From Heterohyrax brucei (taxonomy: Eukaryota; Chordata; Mammalia; Hyracoidea; Procaviidae): 64,000 nucleotides of DNA. Location of the stretch: positions 222,227,323 to 222,291,322 of the forward strand of contig CM053140.1 in the NCBI GenBank assembly GCA_028571685.1, given 5' to 3'. The notes below the pieces were generated by a model, which was not told the DNA's origin, made no database searches, and saw nothing but the letters and a program-made list of their open reading frames with translations. This document shows positions 45,287 through 56,103 of this stretch, one piece after another (positions within the stretch are counted from its first letter, which is position 1; every line of letters begins with the position of its first letter). The position numbers and the translations under genes are program-made.

Positions 45287-46450
45287 CTTTATTGTTAGTT
45301 GCTGTCAAGTCAGAGCCTACTCACTTAACGTTTAACAGAAGGACATGTTCTGTACTGTACTACAACTGGAGACTAAAATAGCCTCTACGTCAGGAGTGAG
45401 AGACGTTGTTTTAGATCACCCCTAACTTAAAAGGAAAGACATGACCTCCCACTGCACAAGCCCCAGGTGTGGTGCCCACTATAGTCTTCACTATAGATTC
45501 CCATGAACTACAGACAATAAATGACTCCTTTGGTCTTGATAAAACCAATGATAAAAATCAAGCCAGAGGCCAGGAGGATGGAGAAGTAGCTTGTGTTTGA
45601 GCATTATTCTTCTAGATTACTCCCAGAGGAGTCTCACACCACTCTGTTGTCCTTGATGGCCGGTGATGATCTGGGAGTTTGTGAAACAGCCCTCCACCCA
45701 GTCGGCCTCCACCCTGTCGGCCTCCACCCAGCTGACTTGAACTCAGTCAACCCCCAGATGCCCCAACTGCGCACGTTGTATCTGTATGTGATCTTTTCCT
45801 TTAAATACTCAGACTTTGCCTGACCATTTTGGACAGGATTTGAGAATGAGAATAGCTCCCTGTCCCATTGCAATGCCAGCTTGCAAACACAACCTTTGAT
45901 CTCATCCCAAAAGCTCCTGTCTCGGTGAATTGACTTTTTGTGGCAGGTAGCCAAAGTCCCATGCTTTTCCAGTAACAATACTCACAATTTTGGTATGTCT
46001 GAACCCATTTTTGCAGCTATCGTGTTAGTTCACCTCATTGAGGTTATCTCTCATTTTTGCTGACACTCTGCTGAGCCTGATGTCCTTCTCCAGGGATTGG
46101 TCTTCTTGATGATGTGCCTGAAGTAAGCAAGGTGCAGTCCCACCGTTCTTCCTTCTAAGGTGTATTCTTCAAAACTGATTTGTTTGTTCTTCTGGCAGTT
46201 CATGGCTTATTAAGTATTCTTTGTCAACACCACAATTCAAATGCATCAGTTTTTCTTTTTCATTGTCCAGCTTGAAAAGACCACAGCTTGCATCAGGTGT
46301 ATTTTAGTCATCTTTACTTTTTGAAACTTTACAGAGGTCTTTTGAAGCCAATTTTTCCCATCGCAATACATCCTTTAATTTCTTGACTCTGCTTCCATGA
46401 GTGTTGATTATTGATTCGAGTAGAAAGGAGGAACCCTTCAGAGATTTCAG
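45287..46450 (-). mobile_element. BovB/RTE LINE 3' part, split by a solo LTR
   Basis: Starts with the BovB 3' block 'attgttagttgctgtcaagtcagagcc'. BovB resumes after the LTR at 45978 ('atactcacaattttgg') and runs to about 46450. Colinear with 18078-18570 of the large copy. No open frame. Confidence 0.85.
45374..45977 (+). mobile_element. Solo LTR of the 36.8-43.8 kb class I-like family
   Basis: Starts 'taaaatagcctctacgtcagg' and ends 'ttttccagtaaca', in the opposite orientation to the provirus. A 'cctttaaatactcagac' TATA-like segment is near 45799. Flanks AGAC (45370-45373) and ATAC (45978-45981) agree at 3 of 4 bases. A short tandem 'gtcggcctccaccc' lies near 45703-45731. A 114-aa minus-strand frame crosses it incidentally. 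Confidence 0.85.
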
Positions 46451-46544
46451 CAGGACTGATCTCTTTCTGTGTTTCTTTTCCACTCTGATAGTAAAATTAC
46501 AATTTGCTAGTCCTGGGAATGGTTTTAAAAGTTTGTGCTTTTCT

Positions 46545-47215
46545 CAGTAGAAATCACAGGAATGAGTAAGACAGTATTCTTACCTACAAGGAGTTTACCA
46601 TTTTGAGGAGAAAACAGCAACACCAATAGGAACTCAAATATAAGTCTAAGTGTTTTGAAAGCTATAAAAGACTTCAGGAACTTGGAGAAGGGAATAAGTG
46701 TTGAAATGAGGCATAAGTGGCAGCCTTTGAAGAAGGGTGCAGTAAAAATTCAAAGTATTAAAGAAAGCCCCAGGAAACAACTTAATAGCAGAAAATACCA
46801 GAAAGTAATCTCACCTTTGTCTTACAAAACATCTGTCACAAGACAAGCCTGCGGACAGCCTTGCAAGTGACCCCTAGACATTGATCACATTTTACAACTA
46901 ACAGAAATTCCAGGTGGCCTTAACCAATCAATGTCAAGGTCCGTTCCCCCTCCCTGCTTTGTAATCTCACGACTTAAATACTGGGTGCTGAGGAAGCTCG
47001 TTGTTGCCCCCTGCTCTGTGTAGTTTGGGGTGCGTCCTTGATGCACCAGTATTTTTCCTATTGGGCATATTTTTTAATAAAATTTAACCTTTAAAGTAAC
47101 AGCGTCACATCTTGAATATCGCGGATCCTAACATAAGAACTCACATTTGGGTGATAAGATGATTTTCAAGAAGGAAGCAACATCTGAATTAGGTTTTAAA
47201 GGTAAGTAGTTTTCA
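46545..47215 (+). mobile_element. L2 LINE fragment split by a solo LTR
   Basis: 46545-46698 ('tacaaggagtttaccatttt', 'ggaacttggagaaggg') and 47134-47215 ('aagaaggaagcaacatctgaattaggttttaaagg') fit the 3' part of old L2-type LINEs. They read on across the LTR when its duplicated TAAG is counted once. Confidence 0.6.
46699..47133 (+). mobile_element. Solo class I-like LTR (second family)
   Basis: Matches 42047-42517 from TGTTGAAATGAGGC to ATCCTAACA, with the same TATA-like and AATAAA positions. Flanked by TAAG at 46695-46698 and 47134-47137, a perfect 4-bp duplication. The first ~170 bases include a 71-aa incidental frame shared with the flank. Confidence 0.92.
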
Positions 47216-47374
47216 ATAAAGGAAAAAGATGAGCACAATTATTCTAAACTGAAGAAACAGCACAAATGTTTTCGAATAAATGCATTTTTGCATGTGGAAT
47301 AGTCTAGAAATGATGATATTTTTATAATTTTTGACCTGTAATTTCTATGCTGTTAGTTTTTACAGCTTATTTGT

Positions 47375-47615
47375 TTGCAGCTGAGTCCTCCAGAGCCAAT
47401 AAAAGAAAGTCTGGTATCACATCAGTCTTTGTTCAGGGAATATCTTGGCACAGGAACCACAGGTCTGTAGGATGGGCTCTTCTTCTGGTGCTACTTTCTT
47501 GATTATGTGAGGTTCCCAACTCTCTTCTTGCTTCTCTTTCCTTTTATCTCTTGTGGGATGAAAGGATCAAGGGTGATGCAAGCCATACTCCAGGGAAACT
47601 CTGAGGTACAGTTTT
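47375..47615 (-). mobile_element. MaLR/ERVL-type LTR fragment
   Basis: Antisense piece of the 15111-15648 LTR family: 'ggaatatcttggcacaggaaccacaggtctgtaggatgggctc', 'ttgattatgtgaggttcccaactc', 'ccttttatctcttgtgggatgaaagg'. Both LTR ends are missing. Confidence 0.75.
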
Positions 47616-48599
47616 GGTTCCTGGGGTTCATAAGAAATTTCATATTATAAAAGCTTGTTTTCTGTTCATGGGAGCCATGAAGGATATAGAGATATTTTTC
47701 TGGTTCTCTACAAGACTGCATTTTGTAAATGACAATGTCTACTAGAATCTGAGTCTGCCCTTGAGAAAGACAGTTTGTAAGAACCATGAAGAAATAATTT
47801 CCTTTTAGCATGTTATAAAGATTCATTAGCATATAATCTGGGATGGATAAAATTCAAATTAAAAAGAAGGAAGGAAAAGAAAACAAGTACAAAACAATAA
47901 AATCCCAATTCAATGAAATGTTCCCTACTATCCCATGGGAAGTCTTGAAAAGCGGCTAGCGAGAGGAATTTGTTGAGGGGCAGAAGGAGCTGAGGCTTTG
48001 CTATTTTCCAAGTATTAGGTGGGCTCCCCCACCAAAGAGAAATCGCCACGACTTAACCATCCCCTAGATTTTCTGTCTCTCCTCTTCTAGTATACCTTTG
48101 AGTACCTACATGAGAAGAAATAAAAAGACAAGTAGATTTCAAACCAGAAACAAATGGAAACCAGTTTCTCTGAGACAAAAATACAATCAACAAGATAGCA
48201 AGTAGCAAGAGAAACCTGGAAAGCAGAAATGTTAAAAGCAAGTGCTCCAGTCTCTCTCAAAAGGAAATTAGATATGAACTGCCCGGTGATACAGCAACAG
48301 GAAGGTCAGTGTTATTTTGGGCTGAATCCAAAGAGGCTTCAGGCATCTCAGGACAAGAAAAGAATAGGAAAGGAAAGGAAAAAAGAAAAACATGTACATA
48401 CTACAGAGGGTTCAGAGAAAGGCAATAGCATTGATTAAAGAATGGCTGTTGGCCTTGCAGTAAAAGATTAAAGGCACAAGATAGGCAGGAGCAGCCAGGG
48501 AGCTTGGTGCCAATTGTATATTAATAGCACTTTGTGGTAACAAAGCACTCAACACTATGTTTATTTCTTATCTCTTACATGGCTTGTTCCTTCCTTGTA
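47616..48599. other. Unassigned DNA
   Basis: No gene, RNA or repeat family recognised; several short frames of 60-109 aa on the minus strand show no motif. Confidence 0.4.
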
Positions 48600-49000
48600 A
48601 AATGTATTCCTTCATCCAACAGTCATTTATTTATTGACCACCTGCTTTGGGCCATTTATTGTGCTGGTAAGTCAAAGTTAAACAAGCTACAGCCTCAGTC
48701 CTTGAAGGCTCACTGGCAAAAAGAGACCAGGACAATCAGTAAATGGGGTGCTGTGGGGTGTGTACTCAACACGTGTCAACAGCTCAAGAAAATAAATTAT
48801 TAATTGTGCCTTTAAGGGGGCAGGTGAATCTTTAAAGAGAAGGTTATCTTTAGGCTGGATTTTTGCAGGATGAATAGGTCTTCACAAAGTAGAATGGGTG
48901 GGGCAGGGGGCAGAGTGTACAAAGGACATCCTAAGCAGAGGGAACAGATTAAGGAACATGGCCCAATGAGGCAAAAACCTAACCATGAACAGAGTACTGA
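48600..49000 (+). mobile_element. L2-like LINE fragment
   Basis: 'ttcatccaacagtcatttatttattgacc' followed by 'ggttatctttaggctggatttttgcaggatgaatagg' and 'cctaagcagagggaacagatt' follow the order of the 3' part of L2 elements. Old and diverged. Confidence 0.65.
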
Positions 49001-49450
49001 GGGAATGGTGGAAATCAAGTCACAAAAGGAACCAATCATTATTTAGAATATGATGGCATATTCATATCTGATTGGCATACAACTTGGCAACAAATGTCTT
49101 TGAAGGTCTATAATGAAGCACTTAACTATACTGTGTAAGATGTAGAAAGGTGGATATAACATAATTTCTGACCTCAGGGAGTTTATCCATCATATTCTGT
49201 CAGTCAGGTGCAAGTCCCAGGGACAGCCTAGATTAAAATGCAGGGATTATAGAGAGCCTGAACATCAGCAGACATGTATGTGTCACTGGAGGACAATCTT
49301 TGGAGAAAAGCTACCACAGTTCCAAATGACAATAAGGACTGCCAAGGAGTAAAGGATAATTATATATAGTACTGTCAGAAAAGATACTTCATGAAGGAAG
49401 TAGAATTTGTGGTAGGCCTTCAAGGTTCCTGTAAGAAGAGAGAAGAGCTC
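49001..49450. other. Probable further old L2 sequence
   Basis: 'tttctgacctcagggagttta' (49167) and 'ttcatgaaggaagtagaatttgtggtaggcc' (49390) recall L2 3' sequence, but gaps are large. Otherwise nothing is seen. Confidence 0.4.
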
Positions 49451-49454
49451 ATGG

Positions 49455-49590
49455 TGAAATTAGCACTCTCAGGAGGACCTGGGTTTGAATCTCTGTCCTA
49501 CCACTTCCTTCCACATGCCTTTGTGTATAACACTGAATGAGGTTTTTGAAAAAAGTAATTATAATGCCTGTTAAACTGACTGAATCCAAG
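49455..49590 (+). mobile_element. MIR SINE fragment
   Basis: 'ggacctgggtttgaatctctgtcctaccacttcc' is the sense MIR core. The remainder decays quickly. Confidence 0.65.
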
Positions 49591-49599
49591 CCAGGACAA

Positions 49600-50337
49600 A
49601 TTAAAGAGGAAGTATTACTAATATTCACAAAAGATAGCATTTCCAGCAGTGCAAAAATTGAAGTCAAAAGATATAGCGAGTATATAGTGACGACTGAGTT
49701 ACAACATTATGTTACTAGTATTCAGAATGAACTAGAGGGGAAAGTTATAACAAGAGCCTAGATCCCACAGCATTTGCATTTGTTATAAGTTGTATTTCCT
49801 CAAATGTATGTGTGGATAATAATTTAGCTAGACACCACCATGGTGTGATTAGACAGCAAAGAAAGACTCTGTTATCCCCAAATGTCATCTTCTCTAATAT
49901 GCCCAAGGGTCTTCTACTCCATCATTAGTAACTCATTCTTCTCAGTTAAGATATCTTATCCCCTGGGATCTCCTGTCACAATGGAAATACTTGGGAAGAG
50001 ATAATACATTAAGATATTATCAATTACTAACAATGTGTTATACTCTTGAGATTACTTTTCAACTATAATAGTCAAGATATTCTAGGAAATGCAGTAGTTA
50101 AAAAATAATAAAGAAAAATTCCCTCAAATTTTTATCCTTTTACCTGACAAAACTTAATATTCATATGAAGTCTCCTGCATATATGGGCAATTCTCCAGGG
50201 CAGCTGCCCGCCATGTGTTGACTCAGCATTGGAAGCTTCTTTGATCTTATGACATCTCCATATAAACACATGCTGTCATGATAACCACAACAGGAGAAGA
50301 AAGGATCAGGGAGATACGTACAGTTAATTGCTTGTAA
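49600..50337. other. Unassigned DNA
   Basis: AT-rich, no recognisable repeat or gene. A 74-aa plus frame ends at 49761 without a motif. Confidence 0.4.
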
Positions 50338-50661
50338 AGAAAGTGTCCAGCACTCATCTATCAGTTTGTTGTAACGTGGTGGCTTACGTGTTGCTGTGAT
50401 GCTAGAAACCATGCCACCAGTATTTCAAATATTAGCACAGTCACCTGTGGCCAGGCAGGTTTCAGCACAGCTATCAGACTAAGACAGACTAGGAAGGAGG
50501 ACCTGATGGATCTACCTCTAAAATAGCTGACCGATCATGAAATTATAAATAATGATACATTTTCTGATATAGTGCAAGGAGATGAGCCACTCGGAATGGA
50601 AGGCACTCAAAATATAATTGGAGAAGAGCTGCCTCCTCAAAGTAGAGCTGGATTTAGTGAC

Positions 50662-51182
50662 TGCCATGGATCAAATTGTGTCCCCCCAAAAATATGTGTA
50701 GCCATGTGGCTGGCCATGATTCCTAGTATTTCTTGATTGTCCTCCATTTTGTGATTTTGCTGTGCTGTATGTTACAGGATTAGGGTGGGGCTGTAAATCC
50801 CTTCACAGGATCACCTCCCTGCTCCACTGTAAAGGGAGTTTCCCTGGAGTGTGGCTTGTACCACCTTTAGTCCTTTCATCTTAGAAGAGGTAAAAGGAAA
50901 GGGAAGCAGGCAGAGAACTGAGAACCTCACACCATCAAGCAAGCAGCACCAGGAGAGCATATCCTTCAGACCTGAGGTTCCTGAGCCAAGATGCTCCCTA
51001 GACAAGGACTGATGCAATACTGGACTTTTTTCCAGAGCCGACAAGGGAGAAAACCTTCCCCTGGAGCAGACATCCTGAATTTGGACTCCTAGCCTACCTG
51101 GCTGTGTAAGAATAAACTTTCCTTTGTTAAAGCCATCCACGCTGTGGTATTTCTGTTAGAGTAGCCCTGGCTGACTAAAAAA
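50662..51182 (+). mobile_element. Solo MaLR/ERVL-type LTR
   Basis: Starts TGCCATGGATCAAATTGTG, with a CCCCCC AAAAA tract typical of MLT1-like LTRs. Ends '...gtagccctggctgactaaa'. 5-bp flanks GTGAC (50657-50661) and ATGAC (51183-51187) agree at 4 of 5. 'aataaac' near 51110 is a candidate polyadenylation signal. A 109-aa minus-strand frame inside is incidental. Confidence 0.88.
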
Positions 51183-52049
51183 ATGACATAGATGGAGTTA
51201 AACATTTAAGACCTTTATTTACTGATGTGGCACGACCCAAAAGCAGAAAAAAAAAAGCTGGAAGCATCTGTCAGTAATCAGAATGTGGCATGCACAAAAT
51301 ACAAATGCAGGAAAATGGGAAATCTTAAAAAATGAAATAACCTCATCAAGATTTATATCCTAGGCATTAGTGAGCTGAAATGGGCTGGTATTAGCAATTT
51401 TGAACTAGATAATCATATGACTAACTACCCTAGTAGGGATAAATTGAAGAAGAATGGCATCACATTCATCAATAAAAAGAACACTTTAAAATCTATCCTA
51501 AAGTTACAATAATGTCAGTGATAGGACAAAATCCATATACCTATAAAGAGGATCAGTTAATACCACCATTACTAACCAAATGTTAATGCTAAAGATGAAG
51601 AAATTGAAGATTTTACCAAATCCTGCTATCTGAAATTGATCAAGCATGCAATGAAGATTCAACGATAATTACTGGTGATTGGGATGCAAAAGTTTTAACC
51701 AAAGAAGAATCAGTAGTTGGAAAATACAGCCTTGGTGACAGAAATGATGCCAGAAATGGCATGATGGAATTTTGCAAGACGAGTGACTTCTTCATTTCAA
51801 ATACTTCTTCATTTTAACAATGTAAGTGGCAACTATATATATAGACCACACCAGATAGAACACAGGAGTCAAATTGATTATATTTGTGAAAAGAGATGAC
51901 AAAGAAGGTCAATATCATCAGTCAAAACAAGAAAACAGTCTAGCTGTGGAAAAGATCACGAATTGCTCATACATAAACTCAAGTAGAAGCTGAAGAAAAT
52001 TAAAACAAACCCACGGAATCCAGAGTATAACTTTGAGTATATTCCCCCT

Positions 52050-52556
52050 TGTCATGGATTGAACTGTGTCCCTCTAAAAATAGGTGTAGCCATGTGGCCA
52101 TGATTTCCCCTTATTCTACAGTTATCCTCTATTTTGTTATTTTGCTGTGCTATATGTTAAAGGATTACGGTGGGAGTGTAAATCCCTTCAGAAGATCACT
52201 TCCCTGCTCCATTGTAAAGGAAGTTTCCCTGGAGTATGGCTTGCCCCACCCTTAATCTTTTCATCCTACAAGAGATAAAAGGAGAGGGAAGTAAGCAGAG
52301 TATTGGGAACATCACACCATCAAGAAAGCAGCACCAGGAGAAGAGTGAGTCCTTCAGACCTGAGGTACCTGTGCCAAGATGCTTCCTGGACAAGGACTGA
52401 TGCAATACTGGACTTTCCTCCAAAGCCAACAAGGGGAAAGGACTTCACCTGAATTTGGACTTGTAGCCTACTGGACTGTGTAAGAACAAACTTTCCTTTG
52501 TTCAAGCCATCCACTCTGTGGTATTTCTGTTACAGCATCACTAGCTGACTAAAACA
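52050..52556 (+). mobile_element. Solo MaLR/ERVL-type LTR
   Basis: Same family as 50662-51182: starts TGTCATGGATTGAACTGTG and ends 'catcactagctgactaaaaca'. Flanks CCCCT (52045-52049) and CACCT (52557-52561) agree at 4 of 5. The BovB sentence 'gagtatatt...cacctgaatttagagaccatctc' resumes immediately after it. Confidence 0.88.
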
Positions 52557-52616
52557 CACCTGAATTTAGAGACCATCTCAAGAACTGATTTGACACATTA
52601 AACAATAATGACTAAC

Positions 52617-53219
52617 ATCAAAAAATAACTCATCATGACCAAGTTGGATTCATACCTTGGATACAAGGCTGATTCAACATCAGAAAAAGAATTAATGTAA
52701 TCAACTACATTAATAACACAAAAGATAAGAATCACCTGATTTTGTCAATTGATGTCGAAAAGGCATTTGACTAAGGCCAACAGCGATTCATGCTAAAAAC
52801 TTTCAGCAAAATGGGAATAGAAGATAAAGTCCTCAATGCAATAAGGACCATCTACACAAAGCCAACAGCCTGCATTATCCTGAATAGAGAGGAACTGAAA
52901 GAATTCCCCTTGAGAAAGTAACTAGACAAGGATGCCCACTCTCACCTCTCCTATTCCACATTGTTCGAGACAAGTTCTGGAGAGAGCAATTAGACAAGAC
53001 AGAGAAATAAAAGGCATCAACATCAGCAAAGAAGAAGTAAAATCTACCAATTTGCAGATGACATGATAGTGTATGCAGAGAATCCTAAAGAATCCATAGG
53101 AAACAACTCAAACTAATAGAAGAGTTCAGCAAAGTATCAAGATACAAGGTAAACATAAGTAAATCAGTAGGATTCCTTTATACCAACAAAGAGATCATTG
53201 AAGAAGTAATCAGCAAATC
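52617..53219 (+). mobile_element. L1 LINE (5'-truncated), part upstream of the ERV-L provirus
   Basis: Plus-strand ORF2 reverse transcriptase sequence: 'tcaattgatgtcgaaaaggcatttgac' (motif A), 'aatttgcagatgacatgatagtgtatgc' (FADD-type box), then thumb sequence up to 'gaagtaatcagcaaatca'. It resumes at 59998 on the far side of the provirus. Many frame breaks. Confidence 0.9.
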
Positions 53220-53224
53220 AATAC
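53220..53224. repeat. 5-bp target duplication (left), AATAC
   Basis: Identical to 59993-59997. Related L1 copies read 'caaatca..taccatttactatagc' without interruption, confirming a simple insertion. Confidence 0.95.
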
Positions 53225-53870
53225 TGTGGTGGTCAGGATTATGTCAACTTGGCTACTACCTATTTGGCTGCTGTATTAAGTGGCAGGGCAGGGTTTGTGG
53301 TGGCTCCCCACCCCTCGGCTCTCATCTCGTGACCCTGGACTGCGGCTGCTGATCGCTCATGTGGCCAGGAGCTCCTGCTCTCTTGTTCCAGCGTCTGCTT
53401 CCGGGACTTGGGACTTGAGCTAGCAGCTGTTGGGCTCATCAGTCCTTACAGTCGGCACTTGAGAGTCCTGCTCCCTGCCAATCCTGCACTCGCCAGCCTC
53501 TGCCCAGTCCTGCTCCCTGACCTGCCGATCCTGGGTTCGCCAGCCTCTGTCACTTCATCTCACCACCAGCTTGGGATCCACCGACCTCCAGCCTCTGTTG
53601 CTTTGTCTCGCCACCAGCTTGGGATCCACTGACCTACACAACCGGTGATCTGCAACTCTGGTCTCTGACTTGCTGACCTTGGGTTCCTCAGCTTCCGTGG
53701 ACACGTGAGGCTTGTGCCAGAGCTTGGGACATTCAGCTTCTGTGATTACGTGAGCTGTTTCCTATATTTGTATCTATCTATCTGTCTATATATATATATA
53801 TATTATAAATCTTTCCTTGTACCTACACGTGTTACTGGTTTTGCTTCCCTAGAAAACCCAGCCTAAGACA
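53225..53870 (+). mobile_element. ERV-L provirus 5' LTR
   Basis: 646 bp, TGTGGTGGTCAGG...GCCTAAGACA. Contains two 48-bp-type tandem units around 53544-53640, a 'tatatatatatatattataaat' run near 53787-53811 that may serve as the TATA region, and 'ctatctatctgtc' microsatellite sequence before it. It has an extra 'gggactt' step and a shorter 'ccctgcc' segment relative to the 3' LTR. Confidence 0.95.
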
Positions 53871-53873
53871 ATT

Positions 53874-53888
53874 TGGTACCAGGAGTGG
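53874..53888 (+). promoter_or_regulatory. Primer-binding site, tRNA-Leu
   Basis: TGGTACCAGGAGTGG, three bases after the LTR, is complementary to the 15-nt 3' end of tRNA-Leu(UAA) including CCA. This is the primer used by ERV-L elements. The match stops after 15 bases. Confidence 0.9.
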
Positions 53889-53912
53889 TTCTAGGGAAAC
53901 AAAATTGTAAAA

Positions 53913-55662
53913 ATGAATCCTTTCAAGTGGTTCTTGAGTCCGGCTCATAGTAACACTGTTGCTAACTCTGCTCCTATCGGTAAAAATTGCCCTGCTAGTC
54001 CATGGGCTGAGGTGGCGGTACACATCTGCAAAATAGCCCCACCGATAGATCAAATACTGGTGAAAGGTGACCCTCAGGGTGAAAACATGTGTGATGACTT
54101 TTCGAAATGATGTGTGGATGAGCAGTACAAGGGAATTGGTTGGCTGGTCCTACTTGCATTAAATAAGCTGGTGAAGGAAAAAGATGAGCTGGGGCCTTGG
54201 AATCAAAGCTCTCATGTCGCGTAAGAGACCTCAAAACTACTGCTTGTGCTTTAAAAGAAAACCTCATTACCTGTAATAGCAGAGCCGAAACTGCTGAAAG
54301 CCAAACCCAGATGCTTATCATTAGAGTGGCGGAATTGCAACGCCAGCTCAATTGCCAATCTCAAGAAGTATCTGAAATTAAAGTGAGGGCACTGATTGGG
54401 CAGAAATGGGACCCTGCAACTTGGAATGGAGATATATGGGAGGATGATACGGAAGCTGGGACGCTGAGCCCCTCACTTCCAGTAAAGCACTCCTGCCAGC
54501 TGAACCACACCCGTGTGAAGGGATTACTTCGCCTTTGTCTGCGAAGCCGCCCCACCCAGTAAAGCCATTATCCCCTCCGCTCCAACCTAATGAGATTAGC
54601 TGCAGCCCCCCTGCCGCTGAAGAGCGCCTGCCAGAGCCATTGCCTGGGGCGCGGCCTAAGGCAGAGGCTTTAGGAGAGCCTGCTGAAGATTCTAAGAACA
54701 CTTCGGCACTGCCGATTTTGGCTTCTAGGCCTGTAACTAGACTTAAATCCAAGCAAGCTCCAAAAGGTGAAGTACAAAGTGTGATCCAGGAGGAGATACG
54801 CTATACTCCAAAGGAACTACTTGACTTTTCTAACACATACAAACAGAAACCTGGGGAATATGCTTGGGAATGGCTGCTAAGGGTGTGGGATAATGGTGCA
54901 AGGAACATAAAGCTGGATCAGTCTGAATTTCTTGACCTGGGTCCACTGAGCACATACCCTTCATTCAATGTTTCAGCTCGAGAAGTTAGGAGAGGACCTA
55001 ATAGTTTGTTTGACTGGATTGCTGAAGCATGGCTGATGCGGTGGCCTACATTAAATCAAGTTGAATTGCCAGACTTGTCTTGGCGTACTGTAGAAGAGGG
55101 TATCCAAAGGCTTAGGGAAATTGGCATGCTAGAGTGGATTTATTCAGTTAGGCCTTCAAATCCACACATAGCATGTCCAGAGGACACAACTTTCACCACA
55201 ACCGTGAGAAACAAATTTGTGAAGGGAGCTCCAGGATCCTTGAAGACTGCTGTGATTGCCATTTTATGTAAATCAGACATGACAGTGGGAGCTGCCCTAG
55301 CTGAATTAAGACACCTAACTACAATGGGGCTGACTGGATCCCGTGGTGGTAAGAGTCAAGTGGCTGCACTCAGTCGACAAAGACGAGGTGGGCGTGTTTA
55401 CAGTAATGGACAGCAGAGGCAAAATAGTAATCGTGATAATCTGACTCGTGTGGCCATGTGGAACTGGCTCCTTAGTCATGGTGTCCCTAGCAGTGCAATA
55501 GATGATCAGCCTACTAAGTATTTACATGATATGTATGAAAGGATGAACTCTAGGTCAGGTGAACAGCAGTCTAACTCAAATCGCCAGAAGAGAGAGTCGC
55601 GGTCCCTCAATCAATTTTCAGACTTGAGCGAGTTTAAGGACCCACAGCCCCTTGAATGAAGG
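53913..55662 (+). pseudogene. gag: ERV-L gag (frameshifted)
   Basis: Gag builds the virus-like particle. The frame probably opens at 53913, 25 bases after the primer site. It meets a TGA at 54108-54110, shifts frame before about 54225, and shifts again near 54535. The segment 54197-54562 is rich in Leu/Glu/Gln heptads, a coiled coil in the N-terminal part. The long open segment 54535-55659 (374 aa) starts with a Pro-rich linker and then holds the capsid. Blocks such as 'LLDFSNTYKQKPGEYAWEWL' (about residues 95-114) and a Trp/Arg-rich middle are characteristic of ERV-L capsids, the family from which mouse Fv1 derives. No CCHC zinc knuckle is visible, and the C-terminal part is Arg/Ser/Asn-rich. 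Ends at TGA 55657-55659, in the same frame as protease. Confidence 0.88.
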
Positions 55663-55677
55663 GGAGGCCAGGTCCCT

Positions 55678-56103
55678 TTGAGGAAGAATTCTGGTACCCT
55701 GCCAAAACTTTACACTGTTAATCTTTCTCCTGCCCTTCCCCAAAGGGATCTATGGCCTTTTACAAGAGTGACTGTTCACTGGGGCAAAGGAAATAATCAG
55801 ACTTTTCGGGGACTACTGGATACTGGCTCTGAACTGACACTAATTCCAGGAGACCCAAAACGTCACCGTGGCCCACCAGTAAGAGTGGGGGCATATGGAG
55901 GTCAGGTTATTGATGGAGTCTTGGCTCATGTTCATCTCACAGTGGGTCCAGTGGGTCCCCGAACCCATCCTGTAGTAATTTCCCCAGTTCCAGAATGTAT
56001 AATTGGAATAGATATACTCAGCAATTGGCAGAACTCTCATGCTGGAGCCCTGACAAGTGGAGTGAGAGCTATTAAGGACTTGAAGCCACCATTAAGGACT
56101 TGA
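55678..56103 (+). pseudogene. pol: ERV-L protease (start of pol)
   Basis: Aspartic protease that would mature Gag and Pol. In one frame, 141 aa after the gag stop and continuous with the gag frame: LLDTGS active site (Asp at residue 48, codon 55819-55821), a substrate-flap region rich in Gly, and 'IIGIDIL' near the C-terminus equivalent to the conserved G-hydrophobic-D block. The domain itself looks intact. It ends with a direct repeat of 'attaaggacttgaag' (56071-56100), where the frame is lost before reverse transcriptase. Because gag and protease share a frame with only a stop between, expression by stop readthrough is possible in an intact relative. Confidence 0.88.

Larger units (their letters stand above)
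50338..52616 (+). mobile_element. BovB/RTE LINE 5' part, interrupted by two LTRs
   Basis: Plus-strand BovB in three blocks: 50338-50661 (5' region), 51183-52049 (endonuclease domain) and 52557-52616 (start of the linker to reverse transcriptase). The endonuclease block reads in order through 'ctaggcattagtgagctgaaatgggctgg', 'attactggtgattgggatgc' and 'ttgattatatttgtgaaaag'. It has many stops. BovB ends where L1 begins at 52617. Confidence 0.88.

Noticed and set aside
50662..52556. Provirus with two LTRs and an 870-bp internal region
   Set aside because: The sequence between the LTRs is BovB endonuclease continuing from both outer flanks, and each LTR has its own flanking 5-mers.
54378..54752. 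124-aa minus-strand frame over gag
   Set aside because: Complement of the gag region; no counterpart motif, and gag on the plus strand explains the open composition.
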